A stretch of DNA of 64,000 nucleotides from Cryptomeria japonica (GCF_030272615.1 NC_081414.1:907747009-907811008), one strand, 5' to 3'. Shown: positions 36,196 through 48,194, counted from the first letter of the stretch. Numbers and translations: made by a program. The notes: generated by a model not told the origin, from the sequence alone.

Positions 36196-37025
36196 ATACC
36201 GACACCTTTAGGAAATTTCTAGGAAATCAGTTCTTCAAGTTCATCTAGCTCCCTCTCTTTCTCTTCCATCTCTCTTCTCTCTCTTTAATATCTAGATATT
36301 CTGCATTCATCAGGATCATATTTTTTCTTACCAGATATAGATGCAGATGCTCTAAATGTTGTCTTGGACTTTCCATATGATTCTCCAAATTCAATCAGCT
36401 CAAATGTAGTAATCTTTCCAACCAGCATATCTCTTGTCACAGTAGTCACACTTTGGATCTCATCAATAGCAACAACCTTATGTTTATATGTAGAAGAAAA
36501 ATATCTCAGCACCTTAGCAACAATTTAATCTTCCTCAATGGTTCCACCGGCACATCTAATACCTAGGACAAGGTCATTCACCTTATCCATAAAAGAGTGT
36601 ATGTTCTCATCATCTCCCATCTTCAATGTCTCATACTTTGATTTTAAACTCTGCAACTTAGCAACCATCACTTTTTATCACCTACAACACCTCAAGCTTC
36701 ACCCAGATCTCATGTACATTCTAAATTCCCATTACATTTGTCATCTTAGAATCAGTCAGGGCACTAAGCAATTCTTCCTTCCCTCTAATATTATGTTCTG
36801 CTTCCTTAACCTCATCAGGAGTAGTTGGTCCATTCTGAGGAAAAACATAGACATTCTTTGTAATCTTCCAATAATCTTCACAAAGACATTTCAAGTTCAC
36901 TTTCATCTGGTCCTTCCTTATAGCATAGTTACTTTTATCGAATCTTGGACTATCCTTCTTAAATATTACACCTTGAGCTTCCATCCTAGATCTCCTTAAG
37001 TGATTAAGCTTCTATCGGAGAATCT
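36196..37025 (-). pseudogene. Si-H gag
   Basis: 36984-36721 starts MEAQGVIFKKDSPRFDKSNYAI, 34 bases after the primer site, and contains ENVY-like and LLSALTDSKM blocks. After frameshifts, 36512-36285 has LRYFSSTYKHKVVAIDEIQ and FELIEFGESYG. It ends near the basic stretch before the zinc knuckle, where the Si-K LTR begins. Confidence 0.8.
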
Positions 37026-37040
37026 AGCTCTGATACTAAT
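37026..37040 (-). promoter_or_regulatory. Si-H primer-binding site
   Basis: ATTAGTATCAGAGCT on the minus strand, one change from the initiator-Met site. Confidence 0.85.
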
Positions 37041-38279
37041 TGTTAGCAACAACCAAGAGGGATGATTGAGAGGAAGGTGAATCAATATTCACCAAAATAA
37101 AAAAACTTAACCACAAAACACAGATCTGATAAATTGCAGCAATAAGATAGATATGCATATTAATAGCACAATACACAACACCAAGATGTTTGATGTGGAA
37201 AAATCAATTAAGGGAAAAACCACAGTGGGAATCTAACCATAGTAAGATGATACTTTGTAGTAGTATGTAAAAATGTTACAATGGGGAATGCACGTGAATT
37301 CAAACACACTGTCTCAAGCTCACTACTCAAATATAATGGTCTGGAAGGCTACAACCCTCTACAAAGTCTCACTAACTTACAATAAGATTCAGACTATAAT
37401 TTGGAAGAAATGAACTAAAAGAATAGCATCTCCAAATGCTTGATTACAGTTCCGGTTAAGCACAAATGTCTTCCCTACAACACCAATCTCACCACAAACT
37501 CAACACCAAAGGATAAATCACTTGTTTGCACACAAACCTCTCTCTGATAATGTAGACACAACAACGACACCCAAACTACATGACTATATCACTTATATAT
37601 ACAATTCATCAACCTTGATAACAAGGTCGGCTATACCCTCAACCCTCAATTACAAAATTACATCACACGATACAAATATTGATCATCGAACCAATATAAT
37701 GGTTTAAATAGCATAAAATGGTCCTAAATCAAATTCCCAAATGCACAACTCCATCGGAAATCACGCCAAGATCAACCGCAACACGCTACACCATCAAAAA
37801 TATTGCATAATAGGCAAATCATCACCAATTGTTAGAAACCACCAAAAACTTGCACAATGATCAATAAGGATAACCAAAAAAAATAGGACATGACTAAGAA
37901 ACACCAGCAAGCATGTTATAATCATCTAGAACAACTGCACCAACACCACTTTTCAAATCTTCATCATTCAATGTTTGAAAGCTCAAGAACATAACCAATC
38001 AGCAATTGTCACGAAGAAAGATAACTTGCAAAGCACCAAATCATGATTCAACTAAAATGAAGATACACAAGACCATACCAAGAAATATCCCAAAAGATCA
38101 AAACCAAATTTGATCACGCTAGAATATACCAAACTCTGCAAAATAGTGATCAACAAACCAACACTACAAACCTAATCAGAAAATATTCCCAATCTACAAT
38201 CACTGAAGAAAATCACAGGAATCTGTTGACAATGACAACAACATATCCTAGCAGTAGCAATGACCAGCAATATCCAACA
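37041..38279 (-). repeat. Si-H 5' LTR
   Basis: Minus strand TGTTGGATATTGCTGG to TTGTTGCTAACA, 1,239 bp. Its right neighbour is chromovirus integrase that begins mid-domain, so Si-H is inserted there; AAGAG (38280-38284) is the expected target copy. The 3' LTR is not in the window. Confidence 0.8.
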
Positions 38280-39462
38280 AAGAGTTCTACAAGGGAGAAT
38301 CTAATAAAGGATAGGCATAGTGGAGGATTAGTCGAACACTTTGGTGTTGACAAAACAGTAGCATTGGTGAGTGAATATTACTTTTGGCCTCAGATTCATA
38401 AGGATGTTAGGAAATTTGCGCAGAGCTGTAGAGTTTGTCAGGTTGCAAAAGGTAGTAGTCAGAATGTGGGATTGTATAAGCCTTTGATAGTACCAGAGAG
38501 ACCTTGGGAGGAAATAAGCATGGATTTCATACTTGGATTGCCTAATACATAGAGAGGGAATTATTCCATATTTGTGGTGGTGGAAAGATTCTCAATTATG
38601 GCTCATTGCATGCCTTGTAAGAAGACATTAGATGTAATGCATATAGCTGACCTATTTTTCAAGGAAGTGGCGAGATTGCATGGATTGCCAAAGAGCATAG
38701 TTTCAGATAAAGATACTAAGTTTGTTGGTTATTTTTGGAGAATACTTTGGAAGAAGATGATAACATATTTGAAATTCAATTCTACTTTTCACCCACAGAC
38801 TGATGGATAGACAGAGGTAGTAAACAGGAGTTTGAGAAATTTGTTGAGATTATTAGTTGGAGAGAAGACCAGAAGTTGGGATTTGATTCTTGCACAAGCA
38901 GAGTTTGCTTGCAATAATTCAGTGAACATGAGCACCAGAAGAACACCTTTTGAAATTTTTACTAAAGCACACCCTAAAGGTATATCAAAATTGAGGGATA
39001 TCAATAATGGAGACAAGAGGAGTGTAGAAGTAGAAGAATTTGTAGATCACATGAAGGCCTTACATATTCAGGTTAAGAAACAATTCTAGGATATGAACAA
39101 CAAGTATAAGGAGAGCATATGAGAAAAAAAGACATAAGGAATTTAAAGTTGGTGATGAAGTGATGGTGTACCTAAGAAAATAAATATTTCTAGTTGGAAC
39201 CTTTACCAAGTTGTAGATGAGAAATTTTAGACCTTGCAATGTCTTGAGGAAATTCAGTTTTGGAAATGCATATGAAGTGGAGCTACTAGATAGTTTGAGT
39301 ATTTCACCTATATTCAACATTGCAGATCTACATTAGTATCATGAATAAGAATTCAATGAAGATGATATTGCAAACTTGGAGAAGCAGTTGCCCCAAAAGG
39401 AACCAGATCAGATTGAAGACATTTTAGATACTAGGATTGGTCATAGCACCCGGAGGAATTAG
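38280..39462 (+). pseudogene. Chr-I integrase and chromodomain start
   Basis: HSGGLVEHFGVDKTVALVSEYYFWPQIHKDVRKFAQSC with CRVCQVAK forms the zinc head. The core has the first Asp in ISMDFILGLP, the second in [12 protein letters not shown] and the Glu in TEVVNRSL, preceded by a TAG stop replacing Gln in HPQTDGQ. Further stops lie at 38551 and 39088. The chromodomain begins with EDILDTRIGHSTRRN and is cut by Si-L. Chromodomains steer integration to particular chromatin. Confidence 0.88.
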
Positions 39463-39505
39463 TGTTGGAAATATGTTGGATTTAGTTAAGTGTTGTCATT
39501 GATGT

Positions 39506-40971
39506 TGTAGACACCCAAAAATGGTCAACGCTTGCGAGGTCATACTTTAACATTTGCGCATTGCCTCATTTTAGGTTTTTGCGTTGCATTAACATTTCTC
39601 CTATGTCACGCACTTGGTTTTTTTTATCATTTGTGAACATCGAGTCATTCTTCTACATTCTTCAATCATCTCGTCCTCAAATTTGGTCTTGTCGACAACA
39701 ATATTCAGTCACGATTTTGATCGATTTTATCTTGTTGCATCAATGTGCGTATCCTAATTAGGGTTTTGTCCTCTTTTCAGTCTTGTTATCATGCGATCGA
39801 TTTGTCATCGATCGTGGTCATTTTCAATCTTGTCGTTTTGCAATCTATTTTTTCATTAATTCTTGTCCTTTTGTCAATCTTGTCATATTGCGATCGATTC
39901 ATCATCGATCCTTGTCCTTTTTCAATCATGTCAATTTGGATCAATTTGTCATTATTCCTCGTCAATTGGCACATTTATCAATCAAATCATTTTGTTGCAT
40001 TGATCATTTATCAATTCAAAATCATGACATTAATTATCTTCAATCAGGACCTAATTGTCATCCTCGCACTTCTAATTCGTCTTCTAGGGTTTTATGATTT
40101 ATTCATTTAACCTAATTTGCCATTTCTTCCTTTAGGATTATTAAATTATTTATTAATCCTAAGTTTTCTCATTACAATTAAATATTCATTTAATTGGCTA
40201 ATTATTCCTCTTTGTGAGTGAATTAATTAATAAATGAAAAATTATTGATTAATTCACTAATTTCTAATTTCCTATTTTCATTAATTCCTAATTTCCACCT
40301 ATTTTCTAATTTTCTAATTCAAATTCCACCTAATTATCTTGTCTCTAGTTCTCCCTATTTGTGTGCTTCATGCGTCATACTCTTGACATAGCAATTTGTC
40401 ATAGAGTTTTGTCTTGACATAGAAATGTGTCATAGAATTTGTCCAAAATTGTCATAAAATTCTTGACATAGAAATGTGTCATAGAATTTGTCATAAAATG
40501 TCATAGCAATTTGTCATAAAATCTGTCATAAGCCTCTTTGCATAGCAATTTGTCATAGATATGCTATTATTGATTTGAATTTCTATTCAAATCTCTTTCA
40601 TACTAATTTGCTCATTTATCCAATTTCTCTATAAATTGGATGTTTTCTTCAATCAATTCCTTCATGAATCTCGAATTTTTACCGAACCTTCGTTTCTAGT
40701 ACTCTTGAGCCTTTTTGCTTTCAAATTGTGTGAGCACTTGTAGGTGAGATCCACAAAACTATTGAAGAGGAAAGAACAACAATGGAGCCGCATGGAAGAA
40801 GCATATGGTTTGCATAATTTTACTTTTGAATGCCTTGTTTCCATACCTCTATTGAATGTGCTTTGGAATTAGGTTCATTTGCATTGAGTATTCTTTTGAT
40901 TATGTTATCATGTTTTGTGTTTTTGATTGATATATCTTATGTTTTGATGATTCCTAATTTCTACGTTAACA
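39506..40971 (+). repeat. Gy-M 5' LTR
   Basis: 1,466 bp, TGTAGACACCCAAAAATGG to CTACGTTAACA. TATA box TATAAATT at about 40630-40637. Short dyad repeats occupy 40381-40560 upstream of it. Confidence 0.95.
40381..40560 (+). repeat. Dyad subrepeats in LTR U3
   Basis: Imperfect direct repeats built on TTGACATAG-AATTTGTCATAG, each with TGACA and TGTCA in inverted order. They lie about 70-250 bp upstream of the TATA box, an enhancer-like position. The same array is at 50750-50929 in the 3' LTR. Confidence 0.8.
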
Positions 40972-40976
40972 TTAAT

Positions 40977-40992
40977 TGGTGAACCCGACGTG
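40977..40992 (+). promoter_or_regulatory. Gy-M primer-binding site, probably tRNA-Trp
   Basis: TGGTGAACCCGACGTG begins five bases after the LTR. Its reverse complement ends ...TTCACCA and agrees with my recollection of the plant cytosolic tRNA-Trp 3' end. It is clearly not the initiator-Met site used by the other elements here. Confidence 0.65.
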
Positions 40993-41096
40993 AATACTAA
41001 CCTTCTAACCCTTCTACTGTGTATTTGAGTGCTTCTAAGTTGATTTGCAGGTCAGAAACTCAAAAACAGGGTCGTGCAGGGTATTCTGAAGACTTC

Positions 41097-41209
41097 TGCG
41101 CTTGTGTGAAGCATCTTGCGCCTGTGTTGAAACATCTTGCGCTTGTGTTGAAGACTTCTGCGCTTGTGTTAGACATCTTGCGCCTGTGTCATGTCTTCTG
41201 TGCCTGTGT
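41097..41209 (+). repeat. Leader array: six direct TGCGCYTGTGT units
   Basis: Units start at 41097, 41117, 41138, 41159, 41179 and 41199, spacing 20, 21, 21, 20 and 20 bp. Five fit TGCGCYTGTGT exactly; the last is TGTGCCTGTGT. The spacers vary more than the units. A small frame runs through them, but I treat the array as DNA or RNA sites. Confidence 0.9.
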
Positions 41210-43249
41210 AAAGTCTAGAACAGAGGTAAAAAATGCAGTTTTTACTTGAAAATTTTTATATGTTTTAGTAAATTGCAATTTTGAGGGTCTTCGGTGCATT
41301 TTTGGACAAATATGGTGCCCGTAAACATGATGAGACATCATTGATGTTTCCAAAATTTGGTTCTAGATTATTTGAATACCTTTCCAACGCATCAAACGGT
41401 TTGTAATTCGGAGCTAGGATGAGAAAGTTATGCCTTCTCAAAGTGGACTGAAATTTTGATAGTTTTCATAAATCAAATCATCTGTGCTTTGGATTTTGGT
41501 ACTAATTATTTGTGCAGGATCTTGGCATACGCATGACAAAGACTAAAAAATCAAACTACTAACATGTGTTATGCAGATTCGATGGTCAAAGACAACAAAT
41601 CAAACTTCTAACATGTGTTTTGCAGGTTGCCTTGGAGAAACAACCAAATCGTGTGTTTGAGTTTTTTAATTAGGCATTTAGTGATTTATAAATAGGTGGA
41701 AATGAACATTTGTTTGCTTTGTTTGTGAAGTATGACATTGGAGTAGGAGAGTATGCTCTCATCCTTTTAGGGTGATCAGAAATCCAGATCTTCAATACCA
41801 TGCTTGTCTTGTTGATTGTTTGTCTCCATTAGAGGGCCTGCCTTCCCGACCACTTTGCTTTAGCAAGCAAGTGATAATCGTGAGAAGGGGACGACCCAAA
41901 GTGAGTACGGCTAGAATTCCTGGGCATTCTAACTCACTATAAACAAATACCTGATAAGCGAAAGCTTTGAAGGAAGTGTTACGTGGGAATTGTAGTTACT
42001 TGGGAAGTGATGCCCCTTGAAACTCTTTCTCATATCAACATCTAAGTAGGGCCTCTTGGTCTAAATCACGCTTGCGTGACTACATTTGTTGGTATCTTGA
42101 TGGGCTTAATGTCTCAATCATGCTTGCATGACATCAAGGAGTAATGCTTAACAGAAATCCTTACTACATACCTTGTTTTTAGAGGCCAAAAACCCTTCTA
42201 GTTGCTTGAGAAGGACAAATTTGGATACTTGGAAGAGATACTAAGTTCGCCATGGGGAGATTCCATGGGGACTGATGCTTGGCTGCCCTGAGAAGTGAGT
42301 GCCGTGGAGGGGAGCCCGTGGGGTCAAGCATCTATGTATTCTCCTTGAATCCCATAATGAGTCTACCTCTCAAGTACCTAATGTCTTTGCCTACCCTAAG
42401 GAATGTGGAAATGAGCATGATTGTCTTGAGTCTAAGTTGTGACATCTTGTATTCTTTGATTGTCAAAAGTTGAATACCATTTCATGAACAAATACATTGA
42501 TATAACATAAGATTAAACCCAAGAGACATTCATCCAACAAAAGTTCAACAAGGTTCAAAGCACATCTTCTAGCATGATGATCCAACATTGTTCCAAATCT
42601 TGTCTTAACATTCATGTCACTTGCATTTAGGTTCATCCTAGGTTGCATTTTTCAAAGTCATTGTCAATTATCAAAGTTAAGTTTCACCTAAGTCATACTC
42701 CTTTGCATATCAATAAGAGTCATCCATTTTGCATGTGTCCTCTTGCATTAGAGTCATATCATTGTCATACATTTATATTTGCATACCCTAAGTCTCTTCA
42801 TTAAGCTTGACTCATTATCATATCATATTAAGGTCACTTGCATATTAAGTGTCCCTTTGCATATAGTCTCAAAAACCTAGGTCTTGTCATACTTAAGCAA
42901 TCCAAATCTTTGATAAACCCCAAGTCATTGTTAAGAAGTCTAGACCTCATCAAGTCTTTTGTCCTTTTTGTCATCAATATCATTTCGTCAAACCTAGCTT
43001 AGTATCCAAGCATATAGGTGAGACATTGTCAATTTGTCCTTTTGTCACTTGGTCCTTTTGTCCTTTGAGGTCTAGACATCATTTCAATTTCCTAAGGGTC
43101 TCTTTTTAGATTTGCATTTCAAAAGTTTGTCAAAATCTTCAAAACAACCAAAAACATAGATTGCATGCTCGTCTATCTAGTTTGCATTTAGTTGCATATC
43201 ATACATTATCCTTGAAAATTCCAAAAAACATTGCATTTGCATAAGTGAC
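41210..43249 (+). other. Gy-M 5' leader
   Basis: About 2 kb without a convincing gene. From 42480 the DNA is rich in GCATAT and GTCAT words with no clear period. Long leaders are usual in Tat/Ogre elements. Confidence 0.6.
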
Positions 43250-45765
43250 ATGCCTGTTGAGACAAGATCAAGATCTAAGAAGATGAGTGAACCAATGTAT
43301 CAACCCATGGACAACATAGCCAATTCGCAATTTCAAACTAGTCAACCAGTGCAAGTTGAAGGTTCATCAAACACATCTCTACCACCATATGGAACGGTTC
43401 AACTCGGACCACCACCATTATATGAACCATTGTTTGTACCTATGAAACCAGGGCATGGGAGTGTTCCACCAACTCCAAGAGGAAGTGCGCCTTTCAATTG
43501 GAACCAACCAAATTTGCAACATGACATTCAAACTCAAACATTATATGAAGACCAAACTCTTTCACAAGGATTCAGTTCAGACCAAGGCATTCAGCAAGAA
43601 ACAAATCCAAATATTTTACTAGATTCTTCATCAAATTTCGATGTCTCTGATGATGTTGTTATGTACCTTAAGGATCCAAAATTGACAAAAAAGATGGATA
43701 AATTCTTGAATAAGCTCTTTAAGAGGTTCCCACAAAAATATCTTGACATGATGAGTAATGTGACCTCCTCAAGTAAGCAAATTAATGTGCAAAAACAACA
43801 AGGCGGTGAGTTGTTAGGTTTCTCTCTACATCCAAATGATGAAAATGTGCAACAAGAACTCCAACCCACCTTGATGAGTAAACGTGCTTCAAAGGCATTG
43901 ACAGTGACTATTCCTCAAAAGTCCACATTCAAAATAATAAACAATCCATTGTTTAATGCAACACCTTTAACACCAGATCAAATGAAGGCCACACAAATGT
44001 TGATGACAGGTGTCCCTCAACAAGAAGTGATTCCTCGAATACCAAAAAGTGGATCCAAATCTAAGATGCAAGAAAGCTTTACGATTGGAATGTCTGATCT
44101 TACAAATGTTCAAATTGCCTTTCCTTCATGCCAAAACATTGATTCATTGTCAAAATCCCCCATGCATATCCAAAGTCCAACCTCATGTCAAGAGGATAAT
44201 TTAGAGCATGAAGATATGTTTCCTAAAGAAAATCAAGATCAAGATCCTGAAACCTTATCATCCCATCCAATTGTTGACCAGGATCCCATCTTCCTAGAAA
44301 CTCATAATGATTCCCCTATTCTTGTCCATCCTATCCAAAGTCCTATTGACATTCCACTCCCCGAGCAAGATCAAGATATTCCAGTCCATCCAATCCCAAA
44401 CGATCCCCTTCCATTTCATGAACACAATGTCCTTTCAAATCCCATTGATATTCCACTTCCTCAGAAAGATCAAGATATCCCTTCCATCCTTTCCGATGAT
44501 CCCATTAAAAGTCAAGAGCAAAGCACCTTTCAAGAGGATTCCAATGATCTTCCTCCTTGTCAAGATCAAAGTATCCTTCCAAATTCATTTCCAACACAAG
44601 ATCCTATCATTCCTTCAGATCCTCCACAAGATCCACTTGTTCCTCCATCTCCACATCCTAATCCAGCATATCCACTCCAAGAGTGCATTTCTTTTGGTGA
44701 TCCTGTTATTCCCCCCATTCTATCTCTTGAAGAGCCTGTCATTGAAGTCCCCCTCATGATCCTGATACCCCTCATGATTCTAATGTGTCAGTGCAAGATG
44801 TTCATGAATCTTCGACATGCATAATGGGTTCTTCCACTTTGGTGCAATCCGATCCACCTCATAATGGACTCGCGTCTTCTTCCCAAAGAAAAGAGTCTCC
44901 TACAAGTCAAAATATTGATAAAGGCAAAGGAGTAGACCTTCACAAGCAAGAACCCTTCCATATCAAAGAATATACTAATGGTCATGGCTACAAAGCTCAC
45001 ACTCAAGGCGTTGGTATCCCTTCAAAGTCAAAATCCAAATGTCCACCTTCCCCATCATCGCTTCCATCCATTCTAGGTCCCTATATCCCTCCATCTCCTA
45101 TGCAACATCAGCAAAGGCACACATCTTGGAGAACCTTCCATCCATCCCACATGCCTCCATATCATTCCCATCCACACCAACATTCTTTCCCTCATCCAAG
45201 CAATTTGGATGCCAAGCATAAAAGTCGTAAGTCTAGCAGTCCACATGTATTCAAGGATCAACATGTCCAATCTAATTGACATGTCAAAACAAAGAACAAA
45301 TTGATCTATAAAGAAAAAGAAATATCCAAAAGGTCAGAAAGGCCCACTGAGCAAAATAAAGCAAAGTCAAAATCTATATGGGTTCCTAAATCCCTAGTGC
45401 AAGCAATGCACTCCAAGGAACCACAAAAGCATGAGAAATCAAAAACCATGTGGATCCCTAAGAAGCTCCTTGAAGCACAAAAGCCTAAAGAAATATCCAA
45501 CTTGGCATCCAAAGTTGCTATTCCTCCATCACCTTCTTCATCCATTTTGGGCCCTTATGTCCCAAAATCCCAAGCCTTTCCTCCATCAAAATCTCAATAT
45601 CTGAGATACATTTGTCCTTCATCAGTCCATCACCCCTCAAGGTGTGTGCCAATGTCGATCTTGCCAACATTTCCATCCAGTGAAGCCCAATTCTTCCAAT
45701 ACCCTATCCATTATCCAATGCATATTTTCCATCCTTCCATCCCTCTGGTCCAATCCTTTGCATAA
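43250..45765 (+). pseudogene. Gy-M ORF1, proline/glutamine-rich, gag-position protein
   Basis: It starts at ATG 43250 (MPVETRSRSKKM) and stays open for 524 codons. A frameshift near 44750 moves to the frame 44785-45279, and one TGA (45280) separates 45301-45765, for about 840 codons in all. The first ~170 residues are P/Q-rich, followed by a short basic/amphipathic stretch (DPKLTKKMDKFLNKLFKRFPQKYL). The middle is PIDIPLPEQDQDIP-type repeats. The end has paired motifs (KSIWVPKSL and KTMWIPKKLL; two copies of a SILGPY block). It sits where gag should be, but I see no capsid core or zinc knuckle. Function unknown; it may be a gag N-terminal relic. Confidence 0.6.
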
Positions 45766-45934
45766 ATCCTCGCCTTAGTTTCATCTCATTTTCCATGTCC
45801 TTATCCTACCAACGTCTTTGAGCATACTTTTAAAGGTCATGGTCTATTTTTTTCAAGGCTACTATCCAAACAAAAAGACGCTTGAGTCCTTCTTCCATCC
45901 CCTATCATGTGTCCATCTTCTTCTGAAAAAGTCA

Positions 45935-46010
45935 AAATACAAAAAAAAAAAGTCAAAATACAAAAAAAGGGAAAGAAAAAAGAAGAAAAAAATAAAGAAA
46001 AATAATTCGT
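45935..46010 (+). repeat. Short A-rich block before the hairpin boxes
   Basis: Runs of AAAAAGTCAAAATACAAAAAAAG lie directly upstream of the boxes, as the A-rich block does in Gy-A. Confidence 0.75.
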
Positions 46011-46016
46011 CCACTG

Positions 46017-46078
46017 GTGAAAACCTGGCAAACAGGCGCCTTGGGCAAGTACCATGATGAAAACCTGGCAAACAGGCG
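46017..46078 (+). promoter_or_regulatory. Two copies of the 22-nt hairpin box
   Basis: 46017-46038 is identical to the Gy-A box at 3685-3706; 46057-46078 differs at its first base. Both carry CCTG-GCAAA-CAGG. A TTGGGGGCA block follows near 46115. Confidence 0.75.
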
Positions 46079-46730
46079 TCATGCGTAATTTATGAACTTC
46101 TTGCACACTACACTTGGGGGCAGGTTTCCTCCTTCATATCCTATTGCCCTTCATTATCCTATCATACTATGTCATTACCCTTCATATCCTATTGTCACTC
46201 ATGTCCAGTTTTCCTTTCCACCTTTGATCTTGACAAGGCTGAGGATCTTCATGAGCGTCATGCATCCTATTCATAGCTTTCAGTCCATCATAGCTTTTGG
46301 TCATTTATCCATTTGCTTATTATCACCTTTCATCCATATTCCCTGGCTTATTGCAACTTTCTGCCACTATCTTGTATCCTACCCCGACCTTCAGTCCATG
46401 TCCCTTATCCATTCTTGGTCTTGCTTATCCTATCCATGTCTTATCACTATCCAAACACTCTTTTTGTCCCTTGATCTTGATCTGACATAAGGATGCAAAA
46501 TTTAAACATGGTTTCAAAAAAACCTCTTGACATGTCCCTCATCCCATGTTCCTACTTTACATTGTCATATCCAGTCTCTTGTACCATCACACAATAGCTC
46601 TTGGAAATTGCATCTGCATTGTCTCCATAATAAAAGGCCTTTGTCTTCCTTCTATCCACCAACATTTCAGAAAGCATATTTATCCATTTGTCATATTCCT
46701 TTCCTTGCTAGACACTGGGGGCAAAATATC
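46079..46730 (+). other. Gy-M 3' non-coding region
   Basis: C/T-rich sequence with frequent CATCC and TATCC words. Short open frames are low-complexity, with no recognisable domain. An ACTGGGGGCAAAATAT block near 46707 matches the one near 3897 in Gy-A. Confidence 0.55.
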
Positions 46731-47130
46731 TTGAAAAAATTCAAAAAAATTTAAAATGTCCTGAAAAAATCTCAAAAAAATTTAAAATGTCCTGAAAAAA
46801 TCCATAAAAATAAAAAAAAAGTCCTGAAAAAAAGTCATAAAAATCGAAAAAAGTCTTGAAAAAAGTCATAAAAATTGAAAAATGTCCTGAAAAAAGTAAA
46901 AAAAAATTGAAAAATGTCATGAAAAAATTCATAAAAATCGAAAAATGACCTGAAATAAGATCATAAAAATTGAAAAAAGTCCTGAAAAAAAAAAAAAAAA
47001 ATTCTAAAAATTTCAAAAATGTCCTGAAGAAATCCATAAAAATCGAAAAATGTCCTGAAAAAATTCTAAAAAATCAAATAAAGTCCTGAAAAAATGAACA
47101 AAAAAAAATAAATTGAAAAACTCCAAAAAA
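46731..47130 (+). repeat. A-rich 31-bp tandem repeat, about 12 units
   Basis: Units follow TCCTGAAAAAATCCATAAAA plus ATCGAAAAATG with small variations. They are about 80% A or A/T-rich and non-coding; the phenylalanine-rich minus frame through them is a by-product. Confidence 0.9.
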
Positions 47131-47348
47131 CCAAAAACATGCATTTTTTGCAATAATTATCCCTTTTGTGCATCGACAGATCACTGAGCATTCCTCCAAT
47201 GACATTCGCAATCATACGCTATGCTTTAATGAAATCATGCTTTAACAGATGAACCTTTTCAATCAACTCAAACATTCAAACTGATCAAAATTGTCTTATC
47301 ACTCGAATATCAGCATCAAAATCATTTGTCCTTGTCACATTATCATGG

Positions 47349-47427
47349 GTCTTATACAGGGTGTGGTATACTCGAAACCAGACTGTGTCCTGTCTTAGAC
47401 GGGGTACCGCATTTCCTGAAACCAGAC
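47349..47427 (+). repeat. Two 35-nt boxes in Gy-M
   Basis: 47349-47383 and 47392-47427 begin GTCTTA and end GAAACCAGAC like the four units in Gy-A, with diverged centres. The flanks have no obvious similarity. Confidence 0.75.
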
Positions 47428-48194
47428 AGCATGATCGTCCTATCAGCACTTTCAACTTTTGACAATGAAGATCAAGATGTTTGTCTGATTTGCTTGAATT
47501 TGTGAGTCTTATCTTTTTATTGATTTATCTTTGGCTTCGATCATGTTCCTATGTTGCTCGATGAGGTCACTGAGTGATTTAGAGTGACCGGGATGGCTCA
47601 TGGTCTCTTTCTTTGATTGTGATTGTCGTTTGTCTATGCTGTGTCTGTCTTACGCAAAAAGGGATTGCATTTCAGCTCTGGCCTTCCATGCCACGATGCT
47701 ACGCATCCATTTTGTTAAATAAAAATAAAGGTTCTCACCTACAAAGTGCATTACTGAAAGCAAGTTTTCATCATCTCTAACTGTCTTCTATCTCATTTCT
47801 TACTAACATTTCTTTCGTCCGGTCGGATAGTCAGTTCGGTCTAGTGCTCCGATATCCAAGCACATATGCTGCATCCTACATCCATTTGGTTAGTACAATT
47901 CCATCACACATATTACATCAAGCATTTTCTCCATTTCATATCATAAATGCATCAAAAATACATAAAAATGCATCCATACATGTTCATAAACCAGTGCATA
48001 AGTCATCCATACGTGCAAAAAAACATAAGTCATAACATATTGCATCCCATCATATCGATGCATATCATATCACATATCATAATAATGTCGGAGTACAAAA
48101 TCGGACTGTCTGTCCTAAGTATGGCCCGCAGGCTGACTACAAAATGTCAAACTACATAATGTCCACTGTCTGTCATATGGAGCACGTGCCTCTG
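47428..48194 (-). other. Region between boxes and PMD gene
   Basis: No coding feature seen. It would hold the 3' UTR of the antisense gene; I see no convincing AATAAA on the minus strand close to the stop. Confidence 0.4.

Noticed and set aside
39745-40110. Paired 121- and 104-codon frames in the Gy-M LTRs (also 50114-50479)
   Set aside because: They lie in U3 repeats rich in TTGTCAATC and have no domain; duplication reflects the two LTRs, not a gene family.
41019-41249. 76-codon frame through the leader array
   Set aside because: The peptide repeat follows from the 20-21 bp DNA repeat; the period is not a multiple of three throughout, and no start context supports it.
46741-47037. 98-codon minus frame rich in Phe
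   Set aside because: It is the complement of the A-rich 31-bp repeats, so it is a composition artefact.
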